Assembly (NCBI RefSeq): GCF_002287065.1
Contig: NZ_NSJZ01000021.1
Location: forward strand, 1-33,728
Reading direction: 5' to 3'
DNA from: Paracoccus salipaludis
GTDB lineage: Bacteria > Pseudomonadota > Alphaproteobacteria > Rhodobacterales > Rhodobacteraceae
Length of the DNA: 33,728 nt
This document shows, piece after piece, positions 1 to 8,410 of the stretch. The stretch's first letter is position 1; every line of letters begins with the position of its first letter. The position numbers and the translations under genes are program-made. The notes below the pieces were generated by a model. That model was not told the origin of the DNA, did not search any database, and was given only the letters and a program-made list of their open reading frames with translations.

Positions 1-249
1 ACCTGGGCCGGCTGAAGTCGCGCGAAAAGGACCGCAGCGCGGCGGCCGTCGAGCGTGCCGACCGCGCGGGCGAGGAACTGGGCTTCGTGGACCGCGACCC
101 GGTCAAGCGGCGCGGCCGCAAGCCCAGCCCCCGCACCGGCCAGGTCCATGCCAAGGTGCTGCCCCATGTCGCCGAGGAAATCGCCGCCGAGGCCCGTCGC
201 CGCGGTGTCCAGCAGGGCGTGGTGCTGGAGGAAGCCTGGGCGCTCTACA
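1..249. repeat. Terminal direct repeat, left copy (circular overlap)
   Basis: These 249 bases are identical, base for base, to 33480-33728. The repeat lies inside a gene whose 5' part is at the right end and whose 3' part is here. That is what a circular molecule cut at an arbitrary point and over-read by one overlap looks like. The unique length is then 33,479 bp. Confidence 0.95.
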
Positions 250-278
250 AGAGCCGGGAGAGCGGCACGGCGGGTTGA
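1..278 (+). CDS. ParA-partner DNA-binding protein (RHH-like), 3' part
   Basis: This is the C-terminal part of a 100-aa protein whose start lies at 33455. Joined over the circle, it reads MADKPFSVD at the right end and continues in frame here to the TGA at 276-278. The basic middle (RRGRKPSPRTGQ) is followed by VHAKVLP, a helix HVAEEIAAEARRRG and a second helix QQGVVLEEAWALYKSR. That is the strand-helix-helix layout of ribbon-helix-helix proteins that pair with small ParA ATPases. I infer that it binds the inverted repeats on either side of the operon, acting as autorepressor and centromere-binding protein. The family was not confirmed by search, and the name ParB would be functional rather than homologous. 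Confidence 0.8.
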   Translation, partial: LGRLKSREKDRSAAAVERADRAGEELGFVDRDPVKRRGRKPSPRTGQVHAKVLPHVAEEIAAEARRRGVQQGVVLEEAWALYKSRESGTAG

Positions 279-285
279 AGAAGTA

Positions 286-309
286 ATCCGGTTTATAAAA
301 TTACCGGAT
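286..309. promoter_or_regulatory. Inverted repeat ATCCGGT-N10-ACCGGAT downstream of the par operon
   Basis: Perfect 7-bp arms (286-292 and 303-309) are separated by a 10-bp AT-only spacer, starting 8 bp after the stop codon of the ParA partner gene. The arms are the same 7-mers as in the sites at 394-419 and 32743-32768, with the same spacer length but in the opposite order. It is a probable binding site for the RHH-like partner protein, as part of parS, although it could also act as a weak terminator. Confidence 0.6.
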
Positions 310-393
310 AATGAAATGGAGGGCTGACTGCCTTGCCCTGTCCGACCTGCGAAGGTCGAACAGGATCAGCAGAGATAACCGGGTCAAAGCATA

Positions 394-419
394 TACCGGA
401 TTTTCATATTTATCCGGTA
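394..419. promoter_or_regulatory. 26-bp inverted repeat TACCGGAT-N10-ATCCGGTA (candidate parS)
   Basis: Perfect 8-bp arms at 394-401 and 412-419 flank a 10-bp AT-rich spacer. Arms and spacer length are identical to the site in front of parA (32743-32768). A copy on each side of parA and its partner gene is the arrangement expected of a centromere/operator set. The protein that binds it is inferred from position only. Confidence 0.65.
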
Positions 420-473
420 AGCAGACAGCGGTTTCACCGGCTGCGGCGGGATCATCCTGCCCGCGCCCGATCG

Positions 474-504
474 GGCCGGAGAAGCAGCGGCTGCTCCTCC
501 GGCC
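474..504 (-). terminator. Stem-loop after the GH16 gene
   Basis: The arms GGCCGGAG (474-481) and CTCCGGCC (497-504) pair perfectly. After one mismatch, AGCAG/CTGCT pair around a CGG loop. The hairpin begins 6 bp past the stop codon of the minus-strand glycoside hydrolase gene. No T-run follows on the minus strand, so it may be a weak terminator or an mRNA 3'-end stabiliser. Confidence 0.5.
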
Positions 505-509
505 TTCCG

Positions 510-2183
510 TCACTTCGGCAAGGGCACCATGGTGAATCCTGCCGGGTAATAGGCGATGTCGCGGATGAGCATGTCGCCCGAATGACCTCGCCCGTCATCG
601 GTGTTGTATTGCTCGGGCGTGTAGCTGGCGGGCGCCTTCACCGCCACGTTGGCGATCGGGAACAGCTCCAGCCGGGTCTTCATGTCCTCGTGCCGCGCGT
701 GCAGGACGTGGCAGCCGACCTCGACATCGTCGAAGAAGAACGTGACCTCGGCCTTGCGGGGATCCTTGTCGTCATAGGTGATGGCGCAGGCCCAGCTGTG
801 ATAGCCTTCGTTGAGCGCCCCCGTCCCGGGCAGCCACTGGTTCGCCTCGATTTCGCCGCCGAAGGCGCCGACGCGGTTGTTCGAGCCGACATTGCCGTAG
901 TGCTGGGCGAAGGTCGTGGTGAAGGGGGTGTCCGCGGCGCCCCAGGAGTGGTTGAACTTTTCCAGGATGTCGATTTCCGGGGGCCACTGCGTCCAGCTGC
1001 CCTTCGCACCCGACGATCCCCGGCCGACCAGCCAGAACGCGGGCCAGGAATAGCGGCGGATCGGGATCTTCGCTTCCATCCGCCAGACGCCCTCGGCGCC
1101 GCAGACCTCGTCCATGGTCTGCCCTTGGATCACCGCGGCCTGGTGCCGGAACAGCCGGCTGTCGTGTTCGGGCCGCGCCTCCATCGGGAAAGCGAGCGTA
1201 TGGATGCGAAGGGCCTTTTCCGCCGGGTCATGGCCGATGGGGGACTGCGCCACGCCGGGGAACTTGTCCTCGTTCATGTAGAGCCCGGTTTCCCCGTTGC
1301 CGTCCTGCGTGTAGCCATGCGACAGGCGCGACCGCCAGACCGGCTTGCCGTCGATGAAGCCGCTGTCGCTGTGCCGCGCCGTGGCCGGGTCGAAGCGGTT
1401 CTTGCGCTGCGCCTGCGACAGGTCGAGGCGCCGCAGGGGGCGGTGGACCTGCGGTGGCATCGGGGGATGCTGCGCATCGTCGGCGAAGACGACCTTGACC
1501 TCGCGGCCCTTCTGGCTGTCGCCCAATCCCTTGACCCGGATCGCGACAATCAGGGACTTGCCGGCCGAAACCGGGTTCCTGCTGGTGACCTTGACGTAAT
1601 GCGTCAGGTCGTCGCCCGGCGACCAGCGATAGACGACCCCATCCCAGTCATAGTTCGCCTTCTGCTGCTGCGAGTTCCCGACGTTGATCCCGCCGCCGCT
1701 CACGTTTTTCAGGTTGGAAACGTAGCAGTAGAAGGACTCCCGGTCCGTGTGATCCACCGTCACGGGAATGTAGATCTCGCCCTGACCGGCCGGCACCCGG
1801 ACCTCGGCGGGGATGGTGATCTGGCTGCGCTTGAGCACGCTCCAGATCGGGTCGGCGGCAGGCACGGGAACGGCGGGGGGCGTCGTCACGGGCGCTTCCA
1901 GCCTGGCAAGCCGGGCGAGAACGCCGGACAACTGGTCGCTCAGCGGCGTCAGGTCCACCTGCGGCCGCCCTTCGAGGGCTGCGAGACGCGCGCCATGGTC
2001 AGCCTGCATCCTGTCCAGTGCCGCGAGGCGGGAACCGGCCTCGGCCTGCGCCGCGTCCAGTGCGGAAAAGCGGCTGCTCTGGTCGGCCTGCGCGGCGCCC
2101 ATCATGACAAGGCGCGCGCCGTGATCGGCCTGCGCGCTGCGGAGTTCGTCAAGGACCGGGTCGAGATCGGGATCATAGGGCAT
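510..2183 (-). CDS. GH16-family glycoside hydrolase with N-terminal 14-residue repeats
   Basis: A 557-aa protein. The segment EIDILE (residues 403-408) is the GH16 catalytic signature, with E403 as likely nucleophile, D405 as helper and E408 as acid/base. Nearby WPAFWLVGR and the C-terminal FFFDDVEVG fit the beta-jelly-roll. Residues 17-72 are four tandem 14-residue repeats of the type AQADxxxRLxALDx, probably a coiled coil. Residues about 110-245 form a separate beta-rich region of unknown family. No signal peptide is visible, so export would need another route, for example type I secretion as for rhizobial glycanases. An AGGAG stands about 8 bases before the ATG. It probably cleaves the exopolysaccharide made by the neighbouring genes, but the exact substrate cannot be read from sequence. 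Confidence 0.85.
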   Translation of the reverse strand: MPYDPDLDPVLDELRSAQADHGARLVMMGAAQADQSSRFSALDAAQAEAGSRLAALDRMQADHGARLAALEGRPQVDLTPLSDQLSGVLARLARLEAPVTTPPAVPVPAADPIWSVLKRSQITIPAEVRVPAGQGEIYIPVTVDHTDRESFYCYVSNLKNVSGGGINVGNSQQQKANYDWDGVVYRWSPGDDLTHYVKVTSRNPVSAGKSLIVAIRVKGLGDSQKGREVKVVFADDAQHPPMPPQVHRPLRRLDLSQAQRKNRFDPATARHSDSGFIDGKPVWRSRLSHGYTQDGNGETGLYMNEDKFPGVAQSPIGHDPAEKALRIHTLAFPMEARPEHDSRLFRHQAAVIQGQTMDEVCGAEGVWRMEAKIPIRRYSWPAFWLVGRGSSGAKGSWTQWPPEIDILEKFNHSWGAADTPFTTTFAQHYGNVGSNNRVGAFGGEIEANQWLPGTGALNEGYHSWACAITYDDKDPRKAEVTFFFDDVEVGCHVLHARHEDMKTRLELFPIANVAVKAPASYTPEQYNTDDGRGHSGDMLIRDIAYYPAGFTMVPLPK

Positions 2184-2681
2184 GCGTCATCTCTCCTGGA
2201 GGACAGCTGACAGCCGCGCGTCGGGAATGCGGCTGATCGGTCGTTTCGGCTGCGGCCCCGGCGTCGCTGCCGATGGCGCGGATGGCTGTGTCCGCGTCCG
2301 GGCCAATCCCGGACGAGGGCAGGTCGCTCATGTCCGTGCCTTGCCTGGGGCACGGGGGAGGGAGAACCCTCGCCGGTTCGGGAAAATTATGAACAAGGCA
2401 TTAACCACGGCTTGAGGCATCGCGCGTTGCGCGACCGGAAACGCAACAAATGCAACCCATGCGAAAGTCATGCCTGATCATTCAGCTTCAGGTTAATTGG
2501 AGTCACCGGATTTTCACGGATTCCTGTCGTCTCTTTGTACAAGTCGAGCCATTCGGCAGTTTTCCGGCGCGCCGGAATTGTCTATCACCTGCCCTGACCC
2601 GGCCTTGGGGAAGCCCTGCATTTTTCCCCGCACGGCCTGCATTCTGGCCCAACCGACGGCTTCTTTCTGCCGGAGACGACC
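2184..2681. other. Intergenic region between divergent GH16 and exoL-like genes
   Basis: About 500 bp with no convincing gene. It must hold the divergent promoters for the GH16 gene (minus) and the exo operon (plus). A short palindrome CGCGCGTTGCGCG (about 2422-2434) and an AT-rich patch near 2385-2400 are the only structures I noted. A single ACCGGAT half-site at 2505 is unpaired. No promoter can be assigned with confidence. Confidence 0.5.
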
Positions 2682-3857
2682 TTGCACGTGACCTATCTTG
2701 CCCATGACCTCGACGATCCGGCGATCTGGCGGCGGGTCGAGATGCTGCGGCGCGGGGGCGCGGATGTCCGCGTGGCGGGCTTCCGGCGGGGGCAGGGGCC
2801 CTTGCCCGGGCCCGCGACCGTGCTGGGGCGCACCGCCAACGGGCGCATGGTCCAGCGGGTCCGCGCGATCGGGGCCGCCTGGCCGGGCATCGCGCGGGCG
2901 GTTCCGCCGCAGGACGGCCCCGAGGTCGTGCTGGCCCGCAACCTCGAGATGCTGGCCCTCGGCGCAAGGCTCGTGCGTGCGCGCAAGGGGCGCGCGCGGC
3001 TGGTCTACGAGCTTCTGGACATCCACGGCATGATGCTGGGGCAGGGGGCCGTCGCCCGCACCCTGCGCCGGGTCGAGGCCGCGCTGATGCGCCGGGCCGA
3101 ACTGGTCGTCCTGTCCTCGCCCGCCTTTGCCGCGCGCTACCTGGGCCCCCATGGCCAGCCCGAGGTGCCGGCGCTGCTGGTCGAGAACAAGCCCTTTGCC
3201 CGCCCCCAGGCCGCACGTCCCGATGCCCCCGCTCCCGGCGGGCTGGAAGGGGGCGGGCCGCTTGTCATCGGCTGGTTCGGGATGCTGCGCTGCCGTTGGT
3301 CGCTTGGGGTGCTGGACCAGCTCACCCGCGCCACGCCGGGGCGGTTCCGGGTGGTGCTGCGCGGGCGTCCGGCGCTGGACGTGATGGAGGACTTCCACGC
3401 GGTGATCGACGCCAACCCGGACCTGTCCTTTCTCGGACCCTATGCCTGGCCCGGCGACCTGCCGGACATCTATGGCGGGGTGGACGTGGCCTGGCTGATC
3501 GATCGCTACCAGGCCGGGCAGAACTCGGACTGGCTGCTGCCGAACCGGCTGTACGAGGGCTGCCTGAACGGGGCCGTCCCGGTCGTGCTGGACGGGACCG
3601 AGGTCGCGCGCCGCACCGCCGCCTGGGGCTGCGGCGTGACCGTGGCCGCCCCTGATCCCGAGGCCGTCGCGGCGGCCCTGTCCGCGCTTGACCCGGCGGG
3701 TCTTGCCCGGCGCCGCGCGGCGGTGTCCGCCATCCCCCGGGCCGCGCTGGAAATGGACGATGCCGAGTGCCGCCGCCTGACGGCCGCCATCTGCGGCACC
3801 GGGGCCGTTCCCCTGGCCGAGGCCGCATCTCCGGCCATTCCCGCCCTTGCCCGCTGA
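2682..3857 (+). CDS. exoL: Succinoglycan-type glycosyltransferase, ExoL-like
   Basis: A 391-aa GT-B-type glycosyltransferase. The N-terminus (AHDLDDPAIWRRVEMLRRGG) has the HDL-D-A-RRV-ML--GG pattern of rhizobial ExoL. Later features are LVYELLDIHG, VLSSPAFAARYL, VIGWFGMLRCRWSL and LLPNRLYEGCLNGAVPVV, the last resembling the nucleotide-sugar-binding region of GT4-like enzymes. The chosen start is TTG at 2682, because GGAG sits 6 bases upstream; a GTG two codons later is possible. It is the first gene of a tight operon with exoA, exoM and exoP. Its role is addition of one sugar to the lipid-linked repeat unit on the cytoplasmic face of the membrane. The sugar specificity in this organism is not known. 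Confidence 0.8.
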   Translation: MHVTYLAHDLDDPAIWRRVEMLRRGGADVRVAGFRRGQGPLPGPATVLGRTANGRMVQRVRAIGAAWPGIARAVPPQDGPEVVLARNLEMLALGARLVRARKGRARLVYELLDIHGMMLGQGAVARTLRRVEAALMRRAELVVLSSPAFAARYLGPHGQPEVPALLVENKPFARPQAARPDAPAPGGLEGGGPLVIGWFGMLRCRWSLGVLDQLTRATPGRFRVVLRGRPALDVMEDFHAVIDANPDLSFLGPYAWPGDLPDIYGGVDVAWLIDRYQAGQNSDWLLPNRLYEGCLNGAVPVVLDGTEVARRTAAWGCGVTVAAPDPEAVAAALSALDPAGLARRRAAVSAIPRAALEMDDAECRRLTAAICGTGAVPLAEAASPAIPALAR

Positions 3858-3867
3858 GGTTCCCGCA

Positions 3868-4869
3868 ATGCCCCTGTCCGCCGCGCCTCGGGTGCTGATC
3901 GTGATCCCTGCGCTGAACGAAGCCGCCCATATCAAGGACGTGCTGAATTTCGCCCTGGGCTTTGCCGAGCGCGCGGACGGCCTGGTGGTGGTGGCCGACG
4001 GCGGCTCGACCGACGGCACGCGCGAGATCGTGCGCCGCCGCGCCGCCGACCACCGGCGCCTGCGCCTGCTGGACAATCCCGCGCGGCTGCAGGCGGCGGC
4101 GGTGAACCTGGCCGTCACCCGCTTCGGCGAGGGGGCCGAGTGGCTGCTGCGTCTGGACGCGCACAGCGCCTATCCGGCCGACTACGGCGACGTGCTGCTG
4201 GCCGAGGGGCGGCGGACGGGGGCCGACAGCGTCGTGGTCTCGATGCACGCCCAGGGGCAGGGCTTCCTGCAGCGGGCGATTGCCGAGGCCCAGAACTCGC
4301 GCCTGGGCAATGGCGGCTCGGCGCACCGGCTGGCGGGCGGGGGCGCCTGGGTCGATCACGGCCACCACGCCCTGATGCGGATCGCGGCCTTCCGCGGGGT
4401 GGGGGGCTATGACGAAGGCTTCAGCCACAACGAGGATGCGGAACTCGACCGCCGGCTGACCGGCGCGGGCCACCGGATCTGGCTGACCGGCCGGACGCGG
4501 CTGACCTATTTCCCGCGCCAGAGCTTCGGGCCGCTGGTCCGGCAGTATTACAATTTCGGCCGGGGGCGGGCGAAGAACCTGGTCAAGCACCACGCGCGGC
4601 CCGCGGCGCGGCAGGCGGTGGTGGCAATGCTGGCGCCCGCGGCGGCGCTGGTCCTGCTGGCGCCGTTCAGCGCGTGGTTCGCGCTGCCGCTGGTCCTGTG
4701 GCTGCTGGCCTGCCTGGCCGGCGGGGTGGCGATCGCCCTGCAGACCCGGCGCCCCGAGGGGCTGCTGGCGGGGCTTGCCGCCGGGGTGATGCACATGGCC
4801 TGGTCGGCGGGCTTCTGGCGGCAATGGCTGGCCCGCCGCCCTGCGGCCCCGCAGGGGGCCACCGCATGA
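3868..4869 (+). CDS. exoA: Glycosyltransferase family 2, ExoA-like
   Basis: A 333-aa protein. The GT2 fold is seen in VLIVIPALNEAAHI near the N-terminus, then VVADGGSTDGT, the metal-binding region LRLDAHSAYP and the acceptor-side HNEDAELDRRL. Two or three hydrophobic C-terminal helices (about residues 250-315) anchor it in the inner membrane, as in ExoA, the beta-1,3-glucosyltransferase of succinoglycan synthesis. The ATG at 3868 has GAGG 8 bases upstream, overlapping the exoL-like stop; an upstream in-frame TTG (3847) is less likely. Its stop overlaps the next start as ATGA, so the two are translationally coupled. Confidence 0.85.
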   Translation: MPLSAAPRVLIVIPALNEAAHIKDVLNFALGFAERADGLVVVADGGSTDGTREIVRRRAADHRRLRLLDNPARLQAAAVNLAVTRFGEGAEWLLRLDAHSAYPADYGDVLLAEGRRTGADSVVVSMHAQGQGFLQRAIAEAQNSRLGNGGSAHRLAGGGAWVDHGHHALMRIAAFRGVGGYDEGFSHNEDAELDRRLTGAGHRIWLTGRTRLTYFPRQSFGPLVRQYYNFGRGRAKNLVKHHARPAARQAVVAMLAPAAALVLLAPFSAWFALPLVLWLLACLAGGVAIALQTRRPEGLLAGLAAGVMHMAWSAGFWRQWLARRPAAPQGATA

Positions 4870-5870
4870 GCGCGCCCGCTCTTCGTGATGCCGCCTTCCG
4901 CGACGAGGTGCTGATCGGCATCTGCACCTTCCGCCGCCCCGAGCTGGCCGCGACGCTGGCCTCGCTTGCGGGGCTGGAGCCCTGCGGCCTGCCCGTGTCC
5001 GTCGCCATCGCGGACAACGACCGCACCCCTTCCGCCAAGGACCGCGTGGACTCCCTCGCCGCCGCGCATCCGCTGCCCGTGACCTATCTGCATGCGCCCG
5101 AGGCCAACATCTCGGTCGCGCGCAACGCGCTTCTGGACCACGCCCGCGCCACCGGGTCGCGGCTGCTGGTCTATCTGGACGACGACGAGACGGTTGAACC
5201 CGCATGGCTTGCCCGGCTGGTCGCGGCCTGGAGGGCGGGGCAGCAGGCCACGCCCCGGGCAGGCGCGGTGCTGGGGCCGGTGCGTGCCCATTACCGCGCC
5301 GGCGCACCCGGATGGATGGATCAGGCCCGCGCCCATGACACGCTGCCGGTCTTCGGCAGGGACGGCGCGATCACCGGCGGATATACCTGCAACACCCTGA
5401 TCGACCTGTCCGACCCGGCCGCGCGGGGCTTGCGCTTCGATCCCGCCCGCGGCCGCTCGGGCGGCGAGGACAGCGCCTTCTTTGCCGATTTCCTGGGCGC
5501 CGGCGGGCACATTGCCTTTGCGGAAGACGCCGTCGTGCACGAGACCGTGCCCGAGGACCGCGCGCGGCTTGCATGGCTTCTGCGGCGGCGCTACCGGATG
5601 GGCCAGACCCATGCCAGCCTGATTGCCCGGGACCGGTCGCGGGCCGGTCGCCTCGGCGCCGCGGGGCTGGCTGCCGCCAAGGCCCTGGCCTGCGGCGGGC
5701 TGGCGCTTCTGGGGGTGGCACGCCCGGCCTGGCGCAACCGCCAGATCATGCGCGCGGCCCTGCATGTCGGCGCCGCCGCCCGTCTGGGCGGGGCGCGGCA
5801 GATCGAAATCTACGGAACGGCGCCCGGGCGGTCGGACTCCGCCCTCCGCCCGGGACCTGGGGGAAGCTGA
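4866..5870 (+). CDS. exoM: Glycosyltransferase family 2, ExoM-like
   Basis: A 334-aa protein. Marks of ExoM are IGICTFRRPELAATLASL, IADND, the ANISVARNALLDHA segment, YLDDDETVEPAWL (DDD metal site), AVLGPVRAHY, GGYTCNTLID and GRSGGEDSAFFADFLGAGG. ExoM adds a beta-1,4-linked glucose to the lipid-linked intermediate in Sinorhizobium; the same role is inferred here. The start overlaps the exoA stop by 4 bases (ATGA), and its own stop overlaps the exoP start (TGATG), so exoL-A-M-P form one operon. The basic C-terminal third is less conserved than the catalytic part. Confidence 0.85.
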   Translation: MSAPALRDAAFRDEVLIGICTFRRPELAATLASLAGLEPCGLPVSVAIADNDRTPSAKDRVDSLAAAHPLPVTYLHAPEANISVARNALLDHARATGSRLLVYLDDDETVEPAWLARLVAAWRAGQQATPRAGAVLGPVRAHYRAGAPGWMDQARAHDTLPVFGRDGAITGGYTCNTLIDLSDPAARGLRFDPARGRSGGEDSAFFADFLGAGGHIAFAEDAVVHETVPEDRARLAWLLRRRYRMGQTHASLIARDRSRAGRLGAAGLAAAKALACGGLALLGVARPAWRNRQIMRAALHVGAAARLGGARQIEIYGTAPGRSDSALRPGPGGS

Positions 5871-8332
5871 TGCCGCGCGACCTGAAGCCTTTCGACGGTG
5901 TCTCGCCCTATGGCGCATCCTATGGCGGGGGCGGGGGCGCACCGGTCCAGACCATCGACCTGCGCCGCGTGATGGTGGCGCTGCGCCGCCAGCGCCGGAC
6001 CATCCTTCTGCCGGCCGTGCTGCTGGGAGGGCTGGGGCTGACCTATGCGCTGGCCAAGCCCGAAACCTACAGCGCCCATTCCAGCCTGCTGCTGGACAGC
6101 AACGTCAACCGCTCGGTCCAGCAGGCGGGCGGCATCGACACCGCCGCGCTGCCTTCGGAACGCATCGAGAACGCGCGCGTCGTGCTGGAATCCGACAAGC
6201 TGGCCTATGACGTGCTGGACCGGACCGGGCTGCAGGACAACCCGTCCTTCATGGACCCGCCGCGCTCGGGCTTCACCACCGCGATCGGGCAGGCCATCTC
6301 CACCGTGCTGCGCCCCGTGGCCTGGGTCCGCGACCAGATCACCCTGCTGACCACCCCGGCCGAGGTCGAGGCACCTGCCGGGCTGGCGGCCGACGCCGCC
6401 CGGATGGACCCCTCGATCGCCCCGATAGACCCCATGCTGCGCCTGGCCGCGATGCGGCTGCGCGGGGACATCGAGATCTACCGCGTCGGGCAGAGCTCGG
6501 CGGTGGCGGTCAGCTTCACCTCGCATGACCCGGTCATCGCGGCCGAGGTCGCCAATGCCTATGCCGATGCCTATGTGCAGGACATCCTGGTCACCAACGC
6601 GGAATCCGTGGGCCAGACCAACGCTTGGATGCGCACCCGCCTGAACGAGCTGCAGGCGCAGGCGTCGGCCGCCGCTGACGCGGCCGAGCGCTTCGCCGCC
6701 GAGAACGGGCTGGTCGAGCTTTCCTCGGGCGGGCTTCTGACCGAGCAGGCGCTGAACGAACTGAACTCGGGCCTGACCGCCGCCCTGACCGAGGCCGCGC
6801 GCGCCCAGGCGGTCCTGGACACCTATGACCGCGCCGTCGCGGGCGGGGTCGAGGGGCTGACCAACAGCGACAGTTCGCTCGCCATCGGCGGCGAGATGTC
6901 CGAGGAACTGCGGGCGCGGCTGGACACCTACAACGACGTCCGCGCCCGTCTGCAGCGCCTGCTGTCGACCTCGGGGCCGGACCATCCGCAGGTCGCGGGC
7001 CTGCGCCGGACGCTGGCCACCACGGCCGAGCGGTTGTTTGTCGAGCTGGAGGCCATGCGGGCCGAGGCGCAAAGCGCGCTGGACGTGGCCAACGCCCGGG
7101 TGAAGACCCTGCAGGAAAGCGTCGAGCAGGCCTCGCAAAGAAACAGCGCCCAGGCCGCCAACCTGGTCCGCCTGCGCGCCCTGCAGGAAGAGGCCGCGAC
7201 GCTTTCGGCCTTGTATCAGCAGACGCTCACCCGCTCGCAGGAGATCGAGCAGCAGCAGTCCTTCCCGGTCTCGAACGTGCGCATCCTGTCCTATGCGCAG
7301 GTGCCGACCTCGCCGTCGGGGCCTGCGGTGGTGCGCACGGTGCTGGCCGCGACCCTGCTGGGGCTGTTCTTCGGGATGGGGATCGCCGCGCTGAGGGAAT
7401 GGCGCGACCGCGCCTTGCGCACGGCCGAGGACCTGACCGAGCATTCCGGGCTGCGCTTCCTGGGGTACCTGCCGATGCTGCCCCGGATGCGCCGTTCGCG
7501 TCCGCGCCCCCATCCGGTTCCGCGCCCCGCGCCTGCCCCGCAGGCCCCGTCCTCCGCCCCGGCGGCCGAGGCGCCCATGGGCAGCACCCTGCCTGTCCCG
7601 GCCCGCGTCCGGCCCCCCGTGATCCCCGTGCCGGTGCCGGTGCTGCACTACCCCGATTCCGTTTATGCCGAAACGCTGCGCCATGTCCGGCTGGCGGCCG
7701 AGGCCGCAGGCGGCTCGCCGCCCGTGACCGGCGTCACCTCGTTCCATCCCTACGAGGGCCGCTCGTCGGTGGCCTTCAACCTGGCGGGCCAGCTGGGGGT
7801 CGGGCTGCGCTCGGTCCTGCTGATCGACGCCGACAGCCGCGCCCGCGGCCTCAGCCGGATGCTGGGCCTGGACCGCAAGCCGGGGCTGACCGACGCGGTG
7901 GCCGGACGCGGCGACTGGAAGGACATGCTGGTCGGCATCGCCGACACCAACCTGGTCGTCCTGCCCTGCGGGCTGGAACAGGGCGGGGCCTCGGACGACC
8001 TGCTGACCGGCCGCACCCTGGCGCAGATCGCAGCCGAGGCGGGGGGCGATTTCAGCCGCGTGATCATCGATGTGCCGCCGCTTTATCCCGTGGCCCAGGG
8101 CCGCGCGATCCTGCAGGAACTTCCCCAGTTCCTGATCGTTTCCGAATGGGGCCGCACCCCCCGCAGCATGGCCGAAACGGTGCTGGCCGGGGATCCCCGG
8201 CTTGAGACGCGCTGCTTGGGCGTGGTCTACGATCGCGTGAGCTTGCGCCACCTCAGGTTGTATCTGATGCCCGAGGCAATGGAAAATTACCTTGGCAGAT
8301 CAAAGAGCTACTTCTCCATGAAGGGAAGGTAA
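5870..8332 (+). CDS. exoP: Polysaccharide co-polymerase/BY-kinase fusion (ExoP/Wzc-like) with altered Walker A
   Basis: An 820-aa inner-membrane protein. Order of parts: cytoplasmic N-terminus; TM1 near residues 43-61; long periplasmic Wzz domain with coiled-coil stretches (about 250-450); the proline motif QVPTSPSGP before TM2 (about 486-508); a Pro/Ala-rich linker (about 535-580); and a C-terminal tyrosine-kinase-like P-loop domain. It controls chain length and export together with the Wzy polymerase. Walker A' (VLLIDADSR) and Walker B (VIIDVPPL) are kept, but Walker A reads YEGRSS instead of GEGKST: Arg631 replaces the catalytic Lys. Only about three tyrosines remain near the C-terminus. 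Kinase activity may therefore be lost or altered. The start is ATG at 5870, with GGGGGAAG just before it, overlapping the exoM stop. Confidence 0.88.
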   Translation: MPRDLKPFDGVSPYGASYGGGGGAPVQTIDLRRVMVALRRQRRTILLPAVLLGGLGLTYALAKPETYSAHSSLLLDSNVNRSVQQAGGIDTAALPSERIENARVVLESDKLAYDVLDRTGLQDNPSFMDPPRSGFTTAIGQAISTVLRPVAWVRDQITLLTTPAEVEAPAGLAADAARMDPSIAPIDPMLRLAAMRLRGDIEIYRVGQSSAVAVSFTSHDPVIAAEVANAYADAYVQDILVTNAESVGQTNAWMRTRLNELQAQASAAADAAERFAAENGLVELSSGGLLTEQALNELNSGLTAALTEAARAQAVLDTYDRAVAGGVEGLTNSDSSLAIGGEMSEELRARLDTYNDVRARLQRLLSTSGPDHPQVAGLRRTLATTAERLFVELEAMRAEAQSALDVANARVKTLQESVEQASQRNSAQAANLVRLRALQEEAATLSALYQQTLTRSQEIEQQQSFPVSNVRILSYAQVPTSPSGPAVVRTVLAATLLGLFFGMGIAALREWRDRALRTAEDLTEHSGLRFLGYLPMLPRMRRSRPRPHPVPRPAPAPQAPSSAPAAEAPMGSTLPVPARVRPPVIPVPVPVLHYPDSVYAETLRHVRLAAEAAGGSPPVTGVTSFHPYEGRSSVAFNLAGQLGVGLRSVLLIDADSRARGLSRMLGLDRKPGLTDAVAGRGDWKDMLVGIADTNLVVLPCGLEQGGASDDLLTGRTLAQIAAEAGGDFSRVIIDVPPLYPVAQGRAILQELPQFLIVSEWGRTPRSMAETVLAGDPRLETRCLGVVYDRVSLRHLRLYLMPEAMENYLGRSKSYFSMKGR

Positions 8333-8361
8333 CAGTTCAGATAGAATTTTAACTGTTTTTT
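8331..8361 (+). terminator. Candidate terminator after exoP
   Basis: AACAGTT (8331-8337) pairs perfectly with AACTGTT (8351-8357), and a T-run continues to 8361. The stem is short and AT-rich, so it is weak. It overlaps the exoP stop codon and would separate the exo operon from the small membrane-protein gene. Confidence 0.4.
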
Positions 8362-8410
8362 AAACCTTTTCCCCTCAACCTCTGGTATATAGGTCGAGGG
8401 GGATCTTCGA

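Noticed and set aside
333..2210. Long plus-strand open frame (over 600 codons) opposite the GH16 gene
   Set aside because: Its translation is Arg/Pro/Gly-rich and without motif, while the opposite strand encodes a clear GH16 enzyme with catalytic signature and ribosome site. It is a GC-rich antisense shadow.
2505..2511. ACCGGAT sequence resembling a par half-site
   Set aside because: It is a single unpaired half-site, far from the par operon; chance occurrence is likely.
5810..8251. 813-codon minus-strand frame opposite exoP
   Set aside because: High GC keeps the antisense frame open; the product is low-complexity, and the plus strand has a full Wzz/BY-kinase protein.
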